This document shows positions 24,732 to 34,290 of a DNA stretch of 64,000 bases, one piece after another. Position 1 is the stretch's first letter. The number at the start of each line of letters is the position of its first letter. A model generated the notes under the pieces. The model ran no database searches, was not told where the DNA came from, and saw only the letters and a list, made by a program, of their open reading frames with translations. Made by a program: the position numbers and the translations under genes. The stretch is from contig NC_068939.1 of NCBI RefSeq assembly GCF_016801865.2, positions 178,962,792 through 179,026,791 of the forward strand, given 5' to 3'. Source of the stretch: Culex pipiens pallens (taxonomy: Eukaryota > Arthropoda > Insecta > Diptera > Culicidae).

Positions 24732-24759
<28 letters not shown>
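24732..24759. repeat. (TG)n microsatellite
   Basis: An uninterrupted run of about 14 TG units inside the retroposon at 23752-26371. Confidence 0.9.
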
Positions 24760-25560
24760 TGAAGAATGAAGAATGAATCAAGAGTGTGAGAGGAAAAACC
24801 ATTTGCGAGTGAGAATTTATTTTTTCGTCAGTCGATTTTCTCCTTTGCTGGACATTCTACCCAATTTAGGGTACTTTGTTATTTATTATTTTTGCAGTAC
24901 AGGCTGTTTTCATTATATTGATGCCTTTCAAAAATAATTTGAAGTCTAATTTAAAAATCTTTCTCACTATAATGTTGAAGTCTAAAAATGTAAATTAGTA
25001 TATGTGTGTATGAGAGTGTGAATGAGTTTTTCTGTTCTTTTTTCAGCTCAATAAATATTTAAAACCGCGTAAAATCTTCAGAATCGGTCGATAAATCCAA
25101 ATCATATCTCATTGAAAATAATCGTTATAGGGTCATTCTTAAATAATTATTTATACGCGTTTTTGATCATTTTGCTGTCGTTTCGTTAGTTTGTCAACTG
25201 TACCTATAGAAAATCTCATTTCTATAGAATCGTTTATCGAGAGACGCGCTGACATTTAGGATAGAACATTAGCGCGCGTTTTTGATTTTTTTTTATTCGA
25301 TTGTGAGTAGCGGTTCCTCACGGTTACTCTGCATCGTGTTTGTCGGAGCCTGTAATTTGATATTTTATTTTTCATAAGTCCTTCTTTTATCTTCGTTGAT
25401 TAGAAGGCACGCCGCCGGTTTAGTTCGTTAAAGTTATTGTTTTAATTTCATTGCAAACGTTTACGTGGCGTCCTGTTTTCTTTTCGTTTATATTCATTGA
25501 TCGCAATAATTTATTCCAACTGGCAGTTTAAGTATAAACTCATCAAACTATCGATTTTGA

Positions 25561-25810
25561 GTTGCGTTCGTGAAGATGAACGGTGCGCGTCGCGATCATC
25601 ACGCAGAATTTTCGTTGCTGTTTCCGTCTTTGTTGTCCCCCCGATTGCGTTTGTTTTTCTATCCGGGCGGATTCGCGGAGTTCGACAGTTGCGTTCGTGA
25701 AGTTGAACGGTGCACGTCGCGGTCATCACCCAAGATTTTCGTAGCCGTTTCCGTCTTTGTTGTCCCCCCGATTGTGTGTATTTTTCGATCCGGGCGGTTT
25801 CGCGTTTTCG
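25561..25810 (+). repeat. 127-bp tandem repeat, two copies
   Basis: Copy 1 starts at 25561 and copy 2 at 25688, both with GTTGCGTTCGTGAAG. Shared blocks include GTTTCCGTCTTTGTTGTCCC and ATCCGGGCGG. Two copies of a promoter-proximal monomer would fit the 5' region of a LINE, but that is an inference. Confidence 0.85.
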
Positions 25811-26974
25811 AATAATATTTGGTTTTATCTTTCCACAGCCGGCTGTCTAAGATTGAATCATTTATTCTAAATCAACACAAAATAACCGGGAATAGTCTCA
25901 TCCGCATCATCCGATTGTTTGCCTTGAGAATTCATAATCCATCACACCATTAAACAAAATTTATTGATTGGGTCGCATCATCATCCTCTATGATGAATCC
26001 TGGCCATTACCCTTACCCACTAACAAAATCCCAAGTAGAAGTAGTTTTTCCGGCACACGTGGGGGTGTGGATATCGTATAGAACTCACCCTTGGTAGCAA
26101 CCTGTGCTAACTAACATTCCCGTCCCAATCCCCCGAGATCTACAAACTGACATGGCGGGCGCCGTTGGTGGCCAACGACTGTTACCTATTTGCTCCAGAT
26201 CTAGTTTTGATGATCTTGATGTTTTATCTTTTCAGCGCATTCATACATGCTGTTGATAAGGGAAACACCATTAGATCGTTGAAGCGTATGACCGGTTGTA
26301 TTGATAGGATATTACGGTCCTGTTCAGCAACGGAGAAGGACAACCATGGGTGGTCTCTCATGCTCATGCTCATATTTATTATTCAAAAATAGTTATTAAC
26401 AATAACCTCTCTCTGATTCCAGCCTTAATTTTTTTTAAAGTAATTGTTGAAATTTATTTTAGAAAAAATATGTTATAAATAGAAATTATTTTAATTTGAT
26501 AAAATTGTTAAATAGAAGTCAAGTCTTTCACAGCTTATTTGAATTAAATAAAAAGGTTTATGATTTATATTTGAAATTAAAACCAGATTGATTCAGAAAG
26601 ACTACATTTTCCAAGACAATTTCGAATTATTTGTGACATTTCTTTTTTTTATGCGTTTTCATGAGAACAAATGTAGTTGTTTAAGTTAAATAGTTTCGAT
26701 ATATGTTTAAAACTTTTTTTAAATAGCAATAGGCAATATTCAAAAAATCTTTTATCCGATGAAATTTCAGCTATATTGTAACAATTTATATTCTAAAACT
26801 CCATTTTAAATGAACTCTATTCAATGTTAAAACAAAATGTCCAAATAAACAAATTGATTGTTTGTTTTTCATAAGTCAAGTGCGAAGATACAATGGTTCA
26901 AACACATTTGACGTAGACAATTTATTTTGCACATTTTCAATCTGAAGTTTTTAAGAATCACTGTTAGTATACAG

Positions 26975-27532
26975 TAGGGTGGGTACGTTTTTCAAAAAGT
27001 TCTCGGATCAAGTTTTAGTATGGTTCCCCTTGTAGGGCATGCCCATAGGGACTTTCATGCCAATCTTTGCATACCAAATTTGAGTCATGTTGCTAATATT
27101 TCAACCACGTGGTAGCTACCTGCCATATGGCGTCGCGGTGTTCATCAAGCTTTCATAGCATGCTAAGGAAAATTTGATGCTTTTTCAGGGAAATCCGTTG
27201 ATTTCGGAGACATCGGATTGTTTGCCGATGCGCCAGGTCTATGGACAACGAATCCATATGCTCTCTTTGGGAAAAGTGTTCTCCAGACCATTCCCCATAG
27301 GCCTGACCATACCAGAAGTTGGCGCGTGATTTTCCCAGGCCTGTAGGAGCGTTTGAACAAAAAGTTCCAATTTCCCATAGTAATTCCCATGTAAACTTTA
27401 ACCTCGATGCGCGCAGCCAGTTTACAACCAAATGAGCTGCTATTTGGCATGAAAGTCCCTTAGGGCATGCCCTACAAGGGGAACCATACTAAAACTTGAT
27501 CCGAGAACTTTTTGAAAAACGTACCCACCCTA
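26975..27532. mobile_element. 558-bp MITE with ~90-bp inverted ends, 8-bp TSD GTATACAG
   Basis: Starts TAGGGTGGGTACGTTTTTCA and ends with its reverse complement; the inverted arms continue for about 90 bp to the TTTCATGCCAA/TTGGCATGAAA blocks near 27055 and 27445. GTATACAG at 26967-26974 and 27533-27540 is the duplicated target. The minus-strand frames at 27153-27450 have no recognisable domain. Confidence 0.88.
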
Positions 27533-27537
27533 GTATA

Positions 27538-27804
27538 CAGTCCAGACTCGATTATCCGAAAGCCTCGGAAAAATGTGACAATGGTTAATCGAATCACGAA
27601 AAAAAAATTTTTTTTTCGTTGTCTAAATTTTGATTGTTGAGCTTAGGTTTGACCCCTAAACTTCGCTAAATGATTTAGAATTTTCAAATCCAAAATGGCG
27701 GTGATGCTATATTAAAAAAAACATTTTTTTTTATTTTGATAGGCAATCAATAACTCAATAACTTGTTCGGATAATCGAAGCTTCGGATAATCGAGTCTGG
27801 ACTG
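27538..27804. mobile_element. 267-bp CGATTATCCGAAG-family MITE, complete copy
   Basis: CAGTCCAGACTCGATTATCC at the left is inverted as GGATAATCGAGTCTGGACTG at the right. The 558-bp element to its left inserted at this element's left terminus, because the 8-bp duplication GTATACAG covers the terminal CAG. Confidence 0.8.
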
Positions 27805-27865
27805 GAAATTTTAAAATACTATGCCAAATAAACTTTTTGGAAAAAAGTATTACTGACCAACCCAG

Positions 27866-28030
27866 TAGGGGAAATTTTTGTATGTTTGGCAGATTAAGCA
27901 CTCGCTCCTAACTCCATTCAATTTGCTGATTTTCACTATTTAAACAACTAATTTTGCAAAACTTTTTATAGAAGCTTGCTCACTTCTTATTGAGCTATTT
28001 ATCACTCGAGTTCAGTTGAAAACGTTTTTA
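27866..28030 (+). repeat. Dispersed repeat, copy 1 (inverse copy at 48752-48922)
   Basis: Contains AGTAGGGGAAATTT, AGCACTCGCTCCTAACTCCA and a GAAAACG end. All blocks recur in reverse order and complement at 48752-48922. It has no coding content. Confidence 0.7.
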
Positions 28031-28704
28031 TTTAGCTTTAATTGAATGTCAAAGTTCTGACCTGCCAACATTTGAGGCAAGCTGGAATTAGATGCTGTTC
28101 TCCTAAATGTTTTTTTTTTAATATAAATGTTAAGACAAACCTAACCAGTTGAAAAATATTTATATTCGAAATCTTAACAATACCATCGCTGTTTAGTGGT
28201 ATTAACTTATTTAAGTCAGGCAATTTTTTATTTTCGTTAGGTTCTGATTTTTAAGCTTTTACCTGATTTGCTTTCATTTGCGCAAAAAAATATATATAAG
28301 CTAATTTACAAAAAAAAAAGAATATAAAATATATCAACAACACGTTTCGCATTTTGCTGCAAAAATAACCTTCAGAATTAATCATTTCTGGCAACCTACC
28401 AAATTAAATGAAACATGGAATATAAATTGAAAATATTTGGAAAATATAAAACACTAGAAAAACAAAAATTATTGTTTTACCCAAATATTTATTTTATATA
28501 TTGAATGTTTATTTCTTGATATTTGATATGTTAACCCCAAATCTTTTTCAAAAATTTCAATTTCTCTTAGTAAAACATAATTTATATTTTTTTAAATAAT
28601 TCTTACAAAGTGAACAATAAAAAAATGCGTTTGCTAATTTCTTTGATAAATGTGATTTCGAATCTTATACTTAATTAGTATTTAAAAACACTGAATTGAT
28701 TTGT

Positions 28705-29035
28705 AATTGGGTACTAAAGCCCTATGCCAATTTTTATGTTCGACGGTAAAAAACAAGATTAAAAACCATTTCTGATCACTTTTTTTCATTTTAATGCAAA
28801 AAAAAATAGACACGGCAACATTTTTTCGTTGGATCAACTATAGTCCCCTTGGAACGAGCTGTCACGTAGGAGCTTTTCTGTCAAGAAGGACCGCGAGGAT
28901 AATTTTTCAAAATTGATTTAAAAATCCTTTTTTAACTCTTTGTGGTCGTACAAAGGGTCATTGTACTCAGAAAAACAAGCTTTATCGCTGTAAACAATAA
29001 TATCAGCAATCTAAGCTTCATTTTAGGACCCAATT
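28705..29035. mobile_element. AATTGGGT-end MITE, copy 1
   Basis: Starts AATTGGGTACTAAAG and ends TTTTAGGACCCAATT. A nearly collinear copy lies at 49048-49380, and a partial right half at about 44617-44735. Conserved interior blocks include CCCTTGGAACGAGCTGTCA and GTCAAGAAGGACCGCGAGG. Confidence 0.78.
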
Positions 29036-29893
29036 GTATGGCGCGGATTTCGCGGATTTGAAAAAGCTAGGCGCGGTTTTCGCGGATTTGATTTTGGGAA
29101 TGTTGAAACGACCCTGTATCTGGAGCAACATTTGATAAGAGGACATTAAAATTTTGATAGCTGAACTGTTTTGCAATTTCCCAGGCAACAGGCAACTATG
29201 TTACAAAACAAAATGCATTTATCTAAATATCATCACCGCCATTATGGTCGCTATCATGGATTCAACCATTGAAATCACTTCAGAGTATTTTAATGGTCAT
29301 ACTTAAGCTAGACAATCAAATATAGAACAACGAAAAAATACATTTTTTGATTTTATTGTTTTTCGTGAAAAACATAAACGAATCTGAAAATTAAATTACA
29401 AAACATTAAAATTATGTACTTTCAAAGTTTCAAAAATAAGTACATTTATCATACTAAAAATAAATTTTTTTGCAAATATTCTTCAAAAAATAAATAAATG
29501 TCTTAAGGATAAGCCGTTGATAATTTTCGAAGAAATTTGATCATCACTATAAAATATTCTGTATTAAATTCAATTTAACGAATTTCAGCACCAAAAGGAA
29601 TCAGCATGTGCGTTTAAAATTTTATGTAATTTTGTGGTACAATCATTGACGTCCTAGTTGGCAATCATTAATTAATGACGATTTCCATAACTTCGCAAAG
29701 AATGGGACTTCTTGCAGAAAGATTTTTTTTTTTCTTGTAGAAGGAATTTTATTGAAAGCGACGACAAATTTATATCTTTGAACGAAAAATCATGACAATG
29801 ATGATCTAGTAGTATATTAATATTTTTCCAATATTTTTCATTGATTTCAACTTTTTCTTTAAGCTTATCAAGAACATTGGAAAAATCCAGAGC
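29036..29893. other. AT-rich spacer with right end of the possible 6.2-kb element
   Basis: 29036-29116 holds the GCGGATTTCGCGG repeats and the CCCTG end. 29220-29330 resembles the interior of the CGATTATCCGAAG-family elements. Apart from these I see nothing definable before the copia target site. Confidence 0.5.
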
Positions 29894-29898
29894 AAAAT

Positions 29899-30031
29899 TG
29901 TTGAGTTGAAGACTGCGCGCAATCAAGTAGGCACTGTGTGCCGGCAGCTTGGTTACAGTTATTAGTTAAAATAAACTTCTACCGATTGGACGTATTTCTA
30001 ATCCACTGCGTTTCTCATTACACTTACAAGA
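29899..30031 (+). repeat. 5' LTR of the copia element (133 bp)
   Basis: Begins TGTTGAGTTGAAGACTGCGC after the target AAAAT (29894-29898) and ends TTACAAGA. The boundary is set by the adjoining primer site at 30032 and by the matching 3' terminus CTAACAAGA at 36016. AATAAA lies at 29970-29975. The 3' end is GA rather than the usual CA in both copies. Confidence 0.85.
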
Positions 30032-30043
30032 GGTTATGAGCCC
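30032..30043 (+). promoter_or_regulatory. Copia-type primer binding site (internal initiator tRNA-Met)
   Basis: GGTTATGAGCCC abuts the 5' LTR. Fly copia uses GGTTATGGGCCC at the same place and primes on an internal fragment of initiator tRNA-Met; this site differs at one base. The role here is inferred from that match. Confidence 0.75.
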
Positions 30044-30068
30044 GGACGTGCGCGAAGACTAGCGGAAG

Positions 30069-33000
30069 ATGTCCGATCGGAATTACGGGATCGAACGGCT
30101 GGTCGGTCGGGAGAACTGGGCTGACTGGAAGTTTGCGGTCCAAACCCACCTCGAAGTTGAAGACCTGTGGGATGCCGTCGAACCGAAGGTGAAGGCGGAT
30201 GGAACGGTGGAAGCGGTCGAACCGGCCAAGAGCAAGCTTGCGCGAGGAAAGATCATCCAGTTCCTGGAACCGGTAAACTACTACCACGTTCGCGAAGCGA
30301 AGACGGCGCAAGAAGCTTGGAAGAATCTGGTCAACGCGTTCGAGGAGAGCGGACTCACGCGGGAGGTCGGATTGCTGCACAAGCTCATCAGGACTGATCT
30401 GGACAGCTGCGGAACGATGGAAATCTACGCGAACCAGATCATCTCGGCGTGCCACCAGCTGAAAAGCATTGGATTCCCGATTCCAGACAGGTTCGTAGGA
30501 GCGTTACTGTTGGCGGGGCTGCCGGACCGGTTCAAGCCCATGGTGATGGCGCTCAAGAACTCCGGAATGGCGATCACGGGGGACTCCGTGAAGACGATTT
30601 TGCTACAGGAGGAGGACGAGCTGTTGCCAGGTGAAAAAACTTTCGTTGCTAAGCGGCGAGTCAACAAGCCAGGTGGTTACCGATGCAACACCCAAACAGC
30701 GGGCGGTTTCCATGGCGACGACAAAACAGCGAGCGGCTCTCGTAGCAACCACGATTCGCGAAAAAGTCAGCCGGAGGAACGCGGCCCACGATGCAGGAAG
30801 TGCAACAAAATTGGCCACATTGCGAAGCACTGCCCCGAGAAGGATGCTGTGCGCGGGAAGCAAGCGTTGTGCACGGTGCTGTCAACATTCAAGTCGGCCA
30901 GGACGGACGACTGGTACCTGGACTCAGGTGCGACACAGCACATGACGCGGAACCTGGAGCTGCTGGAGGACGTGCGGGACCGGAGCGGAACGGTTGTAGC
31001 TGCCAACAAGGAGTCGATGGAGATCCAGGCATGCGGAACGGCCACGCTCTTCCCGTCGTGTTTCAATGGTGAGGAACCTGTTCCGATAAGCGATGTGCAC
31101 TTTGTCCCCGATCTTTCGACAAATTTGCTGTCGATCGCACAAATCGTACGCAAGGGCAACACGGTGCTGTTCAACGCGGACGGCTGCATTATCCGGAACG
31201 CTGATGGCGGCGTCGTTGCGACCGGTGTTATCGAAGATGACCTGTTCAAGGTGGACCAGCGCAAGAACAAGGCGCTGGCGTGCTCGCGCGTGGAGACTCT
31301 CGAGACTTGGCACAAGCGCCTGGGTCACCTGAACGTGAGCAGCATCAAGAAACTGGCCAACGGTGTAGCCAGCGGTGTGCAGATCAACGGAGACGGCATG
31401 GACGATTGCCAGGTTTGCCCGATGGGGAAACAAGCTCGACTACCGTTCAGCAAGAGTGGTTCCCGCGCCGAGGAGTTGCTTGAGGTAATTCATTCCGATA
31501 TTGCTGGCCCGATGGAGCTGCCGTCCGTCGGCGGTTGTCGGTACTACGTTTCGTTTATCGACGACAAGTCCCGACGAGCGTTTGTGTACTTTCTCAAGAC
31601 CAAGACGGAGGACGAAGTACTGGCTTGCTTCAAAGAATTCCATGTCCTGGCGGAGCGCCAGACAGGCCGGAAGTTGAAGACGTTGCGTACGGACAACGGC
31701 AAAGAGTACGTCAACAAGGGATTCCGGGAGTACTTGAAGCGGATGGGCATCCGACACCAGACCACCAACGACTACACTCCAGAGCAGAACGGGATGGCCG
31801 AACGCTTCAACCGGACAGCGGTCGAGAGAGGGCGCTGCATGTTGTTCGAGGCCAAGCTCCCGAAACCATTCTGGGCTGAGGCGGTGAATGCTGCAGTTTA
31901 CCTCATGAACCGATCGCCAACCAGCGGTCACAGTCTCACACCGGAGGAGATGTGGAGCGGGAAGAAACCGGATCTCTCACACGTTCGCGTGTTCGGAACG
32001 AAGGCGATGGTGCAAGTGCCGAAAGTCAAGCGCAAGAAGTGGGATTCGAAGTCTCGTGAGTGTGTGCTGATTGGTTTTGAAGAGGACACGAAGGGGTACC
32101 GCCTGTACGACCTCGCGAGCAAGACTTTCCTGAAGAGTCGCGAAGTGACTTTCATCAACGAAGGCTTGGGCGAGAAAGCGGCTGTCACGAAGAAGAAACC
32201 GGAGGTAATTTCCCTTGACTTCGGTACAACTCCGAAGGTTGATGCCGCGCAGCAGCCAGGACTGGTTCCGCCGGAACCGGATGCCGTTGAGGAGGAGCAG
32301 CCTCTCGATGTTGATGATGTCCTCGAAGACGACGGCCACGAAGAGCCTGTGGTGGAAGCTATGGTCCCTGGGCCTAGGACCGATGCTGTGGTCGATGACC
32401 AAGTAGCTGGCAGTAGTTCCACCATGACCAACGTGCTCCCTCCGCAAAACATTTCCAAACCACCCGGGTCAGGGGTGTTGGGGCGCAGCGGTCGGGAGCA
32501 CATCCTTCCAGGCAAGTACAAAGACTTTATCGTTTCTGGCAAAGGTCTACCCGTGTCCACCATTTCTCAGGCACTCGGGGACGATTCGAGCGACTCCAGC
32601 GAATACGATGATGCCGACGATGTCGAGTTTGGAGGGCTAGCAGCTGGCCACCGAGACGATCCACTTGCGGAGCCGCGGACCTACGCGGAGGCGATGGCAT
32701 CGCCGGACGCAGAGCGCTGGAAGCAAGCGATGGTCGACGAGCTTGAGTCGATCAAGGCCAACGAGACGTGGACTCTCGTCGACCTGCCCCCGGTTCGGAA
32801 GGCTGTTGGCTCGAAATGGGTCTACAAAATCAAGCGGGACGCGGATGGTCGCGTGTTGCGGTTCAAGGCACGGTTGGTTGCACAAGGATTCAGCCAACAA
32901 TACGGGACTGACTACGACGAAGTGTTCGCGCCGGTGGTGCGACAAACGACCTTTCGCGCGCTGATGGCAGTTGCTGCGAAGAAACGCATGACTGTGAAGC

Positions 33001-34205
33001 AGTACGACATCAAGACCGCCTTCCTGTATGGCGATCTTGAGGAGGAGATTTACATGCGTCAGCCACGCGGATTCGAAGGCGCCAAAGGCAAGGTGTGCAA
33101 GCTGAAGAAGAGCCTGTACGGACTGAAGCAGGCGGCCCGGTCCTGGAATCAGAAGCTTCACGATGCCTTGAAGCGGCAAGGATTCGAGCGGTGTGTGGCG
33201 GACACGTGCCTGTACCGCAAGCGACGAGCTGGACGTTGGTGCTATGTTCTTGTGTACGTGGACGACTTGATTGTTGCGAGCGAAGATCCGAAGATGATCG
33301 AGGCCTTGGCTGGAGCGCTGCAGCAAAACTTCGAGATGAGCGTTCTGGGCGACATCCGGTTCTACCTCGGCATGGAGATCGAGAAGAACGCACACGGTGA
33401 TTACTTCCTGAGCCAACGGAAGTACATCGGAGAAGTCATCGAGTCGAGCGGACTTGCGGACGCGAAGGTGTTCACTGTTCCGCTGGATCCGGGGTACATC
33501 AAGCGCGAGTCGGAGGAGGAGCCTCTTCCGGACAACAAGGAGTACCAGAAGTTGGTTGGGAAGCTGCTGTACATTGCCGTCAACACGAGGCCGGACATCT
33601 CGGCGGCGGTGTCCATCTTGAGCCGCAAGACCAGCAGGCCAACGCAGGACGACTGGAACGAGCTGAAGCGGGTCGTGAGGTATCTGAAAGGAACAAAGGA
33701 TTACCGATTGCGACTGAGCCAGAACGGAACCGACAACGGGATCGTTGGATTTTGCGACGCCGACTGGGCGGAGAACCGAGAGGACAGGAAATCTAACAGC
33801 GGGTTCGTGTTCAAGGTCAACGGCGGAACTATAAGCTGGGCATGCAGGAAGCAGAGCTGTGTCTCGCTTTCAACCGCCGAGGCCGAGTTTGTATCGCTTT
33901 CCGAAGCAGTGCAGGAGGCGCTGTGGCTGAAAGTGCTTCTACGAGAGTTGAACGACGAGCAGCAAGTCGTTATCCAAGAAGACAACCAAAGCTGCCTGAA
34001 GATGTTGTCTGCCGAGAAGTTCAGCAACAGGACGAAGCACATTGCCACGCGATTCCACTTCACGAAGGACCAGATCGAGAAGGGGGAGGTAAGCTGCGTT
34101 TACTGTCCAACGGAGGACATGGTGGCGGACCTTCTCACGAAGCCACTAGCCAGGATCAGGACGGAGAAGCTGGCTGGGATGATCGGCTTGACCGCAGCAG
34201 TCTAG
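30069..34205 (+). CDS. Copia (Ty1/copia) Gag-Pol polyprotein, 1378 aa, uninterrupted
   Basis: A single frame encodes every module of an autonomous Ty1/copia element in family order. Gag comes first (about 1-235), then a CCHC knuckle CRKCNKIGHIAKHC (about 241-254). The protease has DSGATQHM (Asp about 285). Integrase has the HKRLGHL..CQVC zinc region (about 415-450) and D, D and E at about 477, 541 and 578 (HSDIAG, RTDNGKEY, NGMAERFN). Reverse transcriptase has KARLVAQGF, QYDIKTAFLYG and the YVDD active site (about 1062). RNase H has CDADWAENREDRKSNSG, STAEAEF and QEDNQSC, ending with DLLTKPL. No stop or frameshift is present, and codon use is GC-rich unlike the flanks. The start is the first ATG after the primer site. 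The 3' LTR is interrupted, so further mobility is doubtful. Confidence 0.96.
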   Translation: MSDRNYGIERLVGRENWADWKFAVQTHLEVEDLWDAVEPKVKADGTVEAVEPAKSKLARGKIIQFLEPVNYYHVREAKTAQEAWKNLVNAFEESGLTREVGLLHKLIRTDLDSCGTMEIYANQIISACHQLKSIGFPIPDRFVGALLLAGLPDRFKPMVMALKNSGMAITGDSVKTILLQEEDELLPGEKTFVAKRRVNKPGGYRCNTQTAGGFHGDDKTASGSRSNHDSRKSQPEERGPRCRKCNKIGHIAKHCPEKDAVRGKQALCTVLSTFKSARTDDWYLDSGATQHMTRNLELLEDVRDRSGTVVAANKESMEIQACGTATLFPSCFNGEEPVPISDVHFVPDLSTNLLSIAQIVRKGNTVLFNADGCIIRNADGGVVATGVIEDDLFKVDQRKNKALACSRVETLETWHKRLGHLNVSSIKKLANGVASGVQINGDGMDDCQVCPMGKQARLPFSKSGSRAEELLEVIHSDIAGPMELPSVGGCRYYVSFIDDKSRRAFVYFLKTKTEDEVLACFKEFHVLAERQTGRKLKTLRTDNGKEYVNKGFREYLKRMGIRHQTTNDYTPEQNGMAERFNRTAVERGRCMLFEAKLPKPFWAEAVNAAVYLMNRSPTSGHSLTPEEMWSGKKPDLSHVRVFGTKAMVQVPKVKRKKWDSKSRECVLIGFEEDTKGYRLYDLASKTFLKSREVTFINEGLGEKAAVTKKKPEVISLDFGTTPKVDAAQQPGLVPPEPDAVEEEQPLDVDDVLEDDGHEEPVVEAMVPGPRTDAVVDDQVAGSSSTMTNVLPPQNISKPPGSGVLGRSGREHILPGKYKDFIVSGKGLPVSTISQALGDDSSDSSEYDDADDVEFGGLAAGHRDDPLAEPRTYAEAMASPDAERWKQAMVDELESIKANETWTLVDLPPVRKAVGSKWVYKIKRDADGRVLRFKARLVAQGFSQQYGTDYDEVFAPVVRQTTFRALMAVAAKKRMTVKQYDIKTAFLYGDLEEEIYMRQPRGFEGAKGKVCKLKKSLYGLKQAARSWNQKLHDALKRQGFERCVADTCLYRKRRAGRWCYVLVYVDDLIVASEDPKMIEALAGALQQNFEMSVLGDIRFYLGMEIEKNAHGDYFLSQRKYIGEVIESSGLADAKVFTVPLDPGYIKRESEEEPLPDNKEYQKLVGKLLYIAVNTRPDISAAVSILSRKTSRPTQDDWNELKRVVRYLKGTKDYRLRLSQNGTDNGIVGFCDADWAENREDRKSNSGFVFKVNGGTISWACRKQSCVSLSTAEAEFVSLSEAVQEALWLKVLLRELNDEQQVVIQEDNQSCLKMLSAEKFSNRTKHIATRFHFTKDQIEKGEVSCVYCPTEDMVADLLTKPLARIRTEKLAGMIGLTAAV

Positions 34206-34211
34206 GAGGAG
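34205..34211 (+). promoter_or_regulatory. Polypurine tract of the copia element
   Basis: GGAGGAG directly precedes the 3' LTR start TGTTGAG at 34212 and overlaps the stop codon by one base, the expected site for plus-strand DNA priming. Confidence 0.7.
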
Positions 34212-34290
34212 TGTTGAGTTGAAGACTGCGCGCAATCAAGTAGGCACTGTGTGCCGGCAGCTTGGTTACAGTTATTAGTTGAATAAACTT

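Larger units (their letters stand above)
23752..26371 (+). mobile_element. 2.6-kb ORF-less retroposon with 21-bp target duplication
   Basis: The 21 nt at 23731-23751 recur exactly at 26372-26392, a long duplication typical of target-primed reverse transcription. The insert starts GAGAGAGCGAAAAAGATGGC and ends with CTCATGCTCATGCTC, a short tandem tail rather than poly(A). It is GC-richer than its surroundings in places and resembles joined LINE untranslated regions: a G-rich 5' part (23752-24700), a 127-bp tandem repeat (25561-25810) and a 3' part from about 25840. No ORF1 or reverse transcriptase is present. Whether it is a deleted LINE or a stable non-autonomous family cannot be told from one copy. 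Confidence 0.75.
22879..29116. mobile_element. Possible 6.2-kb relative of the CAGGG element, heavily invaded
   Basis: The left end CAGGGTGGTTACACTTTCG and right end (read on -) CAGGGTCGTTTCAAC share their terminal bases with the 17715-21280 element. Both sides carry GCGGATTTCGCGGATT repeats just inside the ends. The flanks TATCTCG and TATCTGG differ at one base, so the target duplication is only suggestive. A retroposon and four smaller repeats lie inside. The pairing of these two ends is an inference. Confidence 0.4.

Noticed and set aside
25497..25815. Overlapping frames in the 127-bp tandem repeat
   Set aside because: They exist only because the repeat is GC-rich; the two copies do not keep one shared frame with a known domain.
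27153..27450. Minus-strand frames of 92 and 95 codons inside the 558-bp MITE
   Set aside because: They overlap each other in different frames, show no domain, and lie within an inverted-repeat element.
32637..33416. 259-codon minus-strand frame within the copia element
   Set aside because: Antisense shadow of the reverse transcriptase domain; no independent motif.
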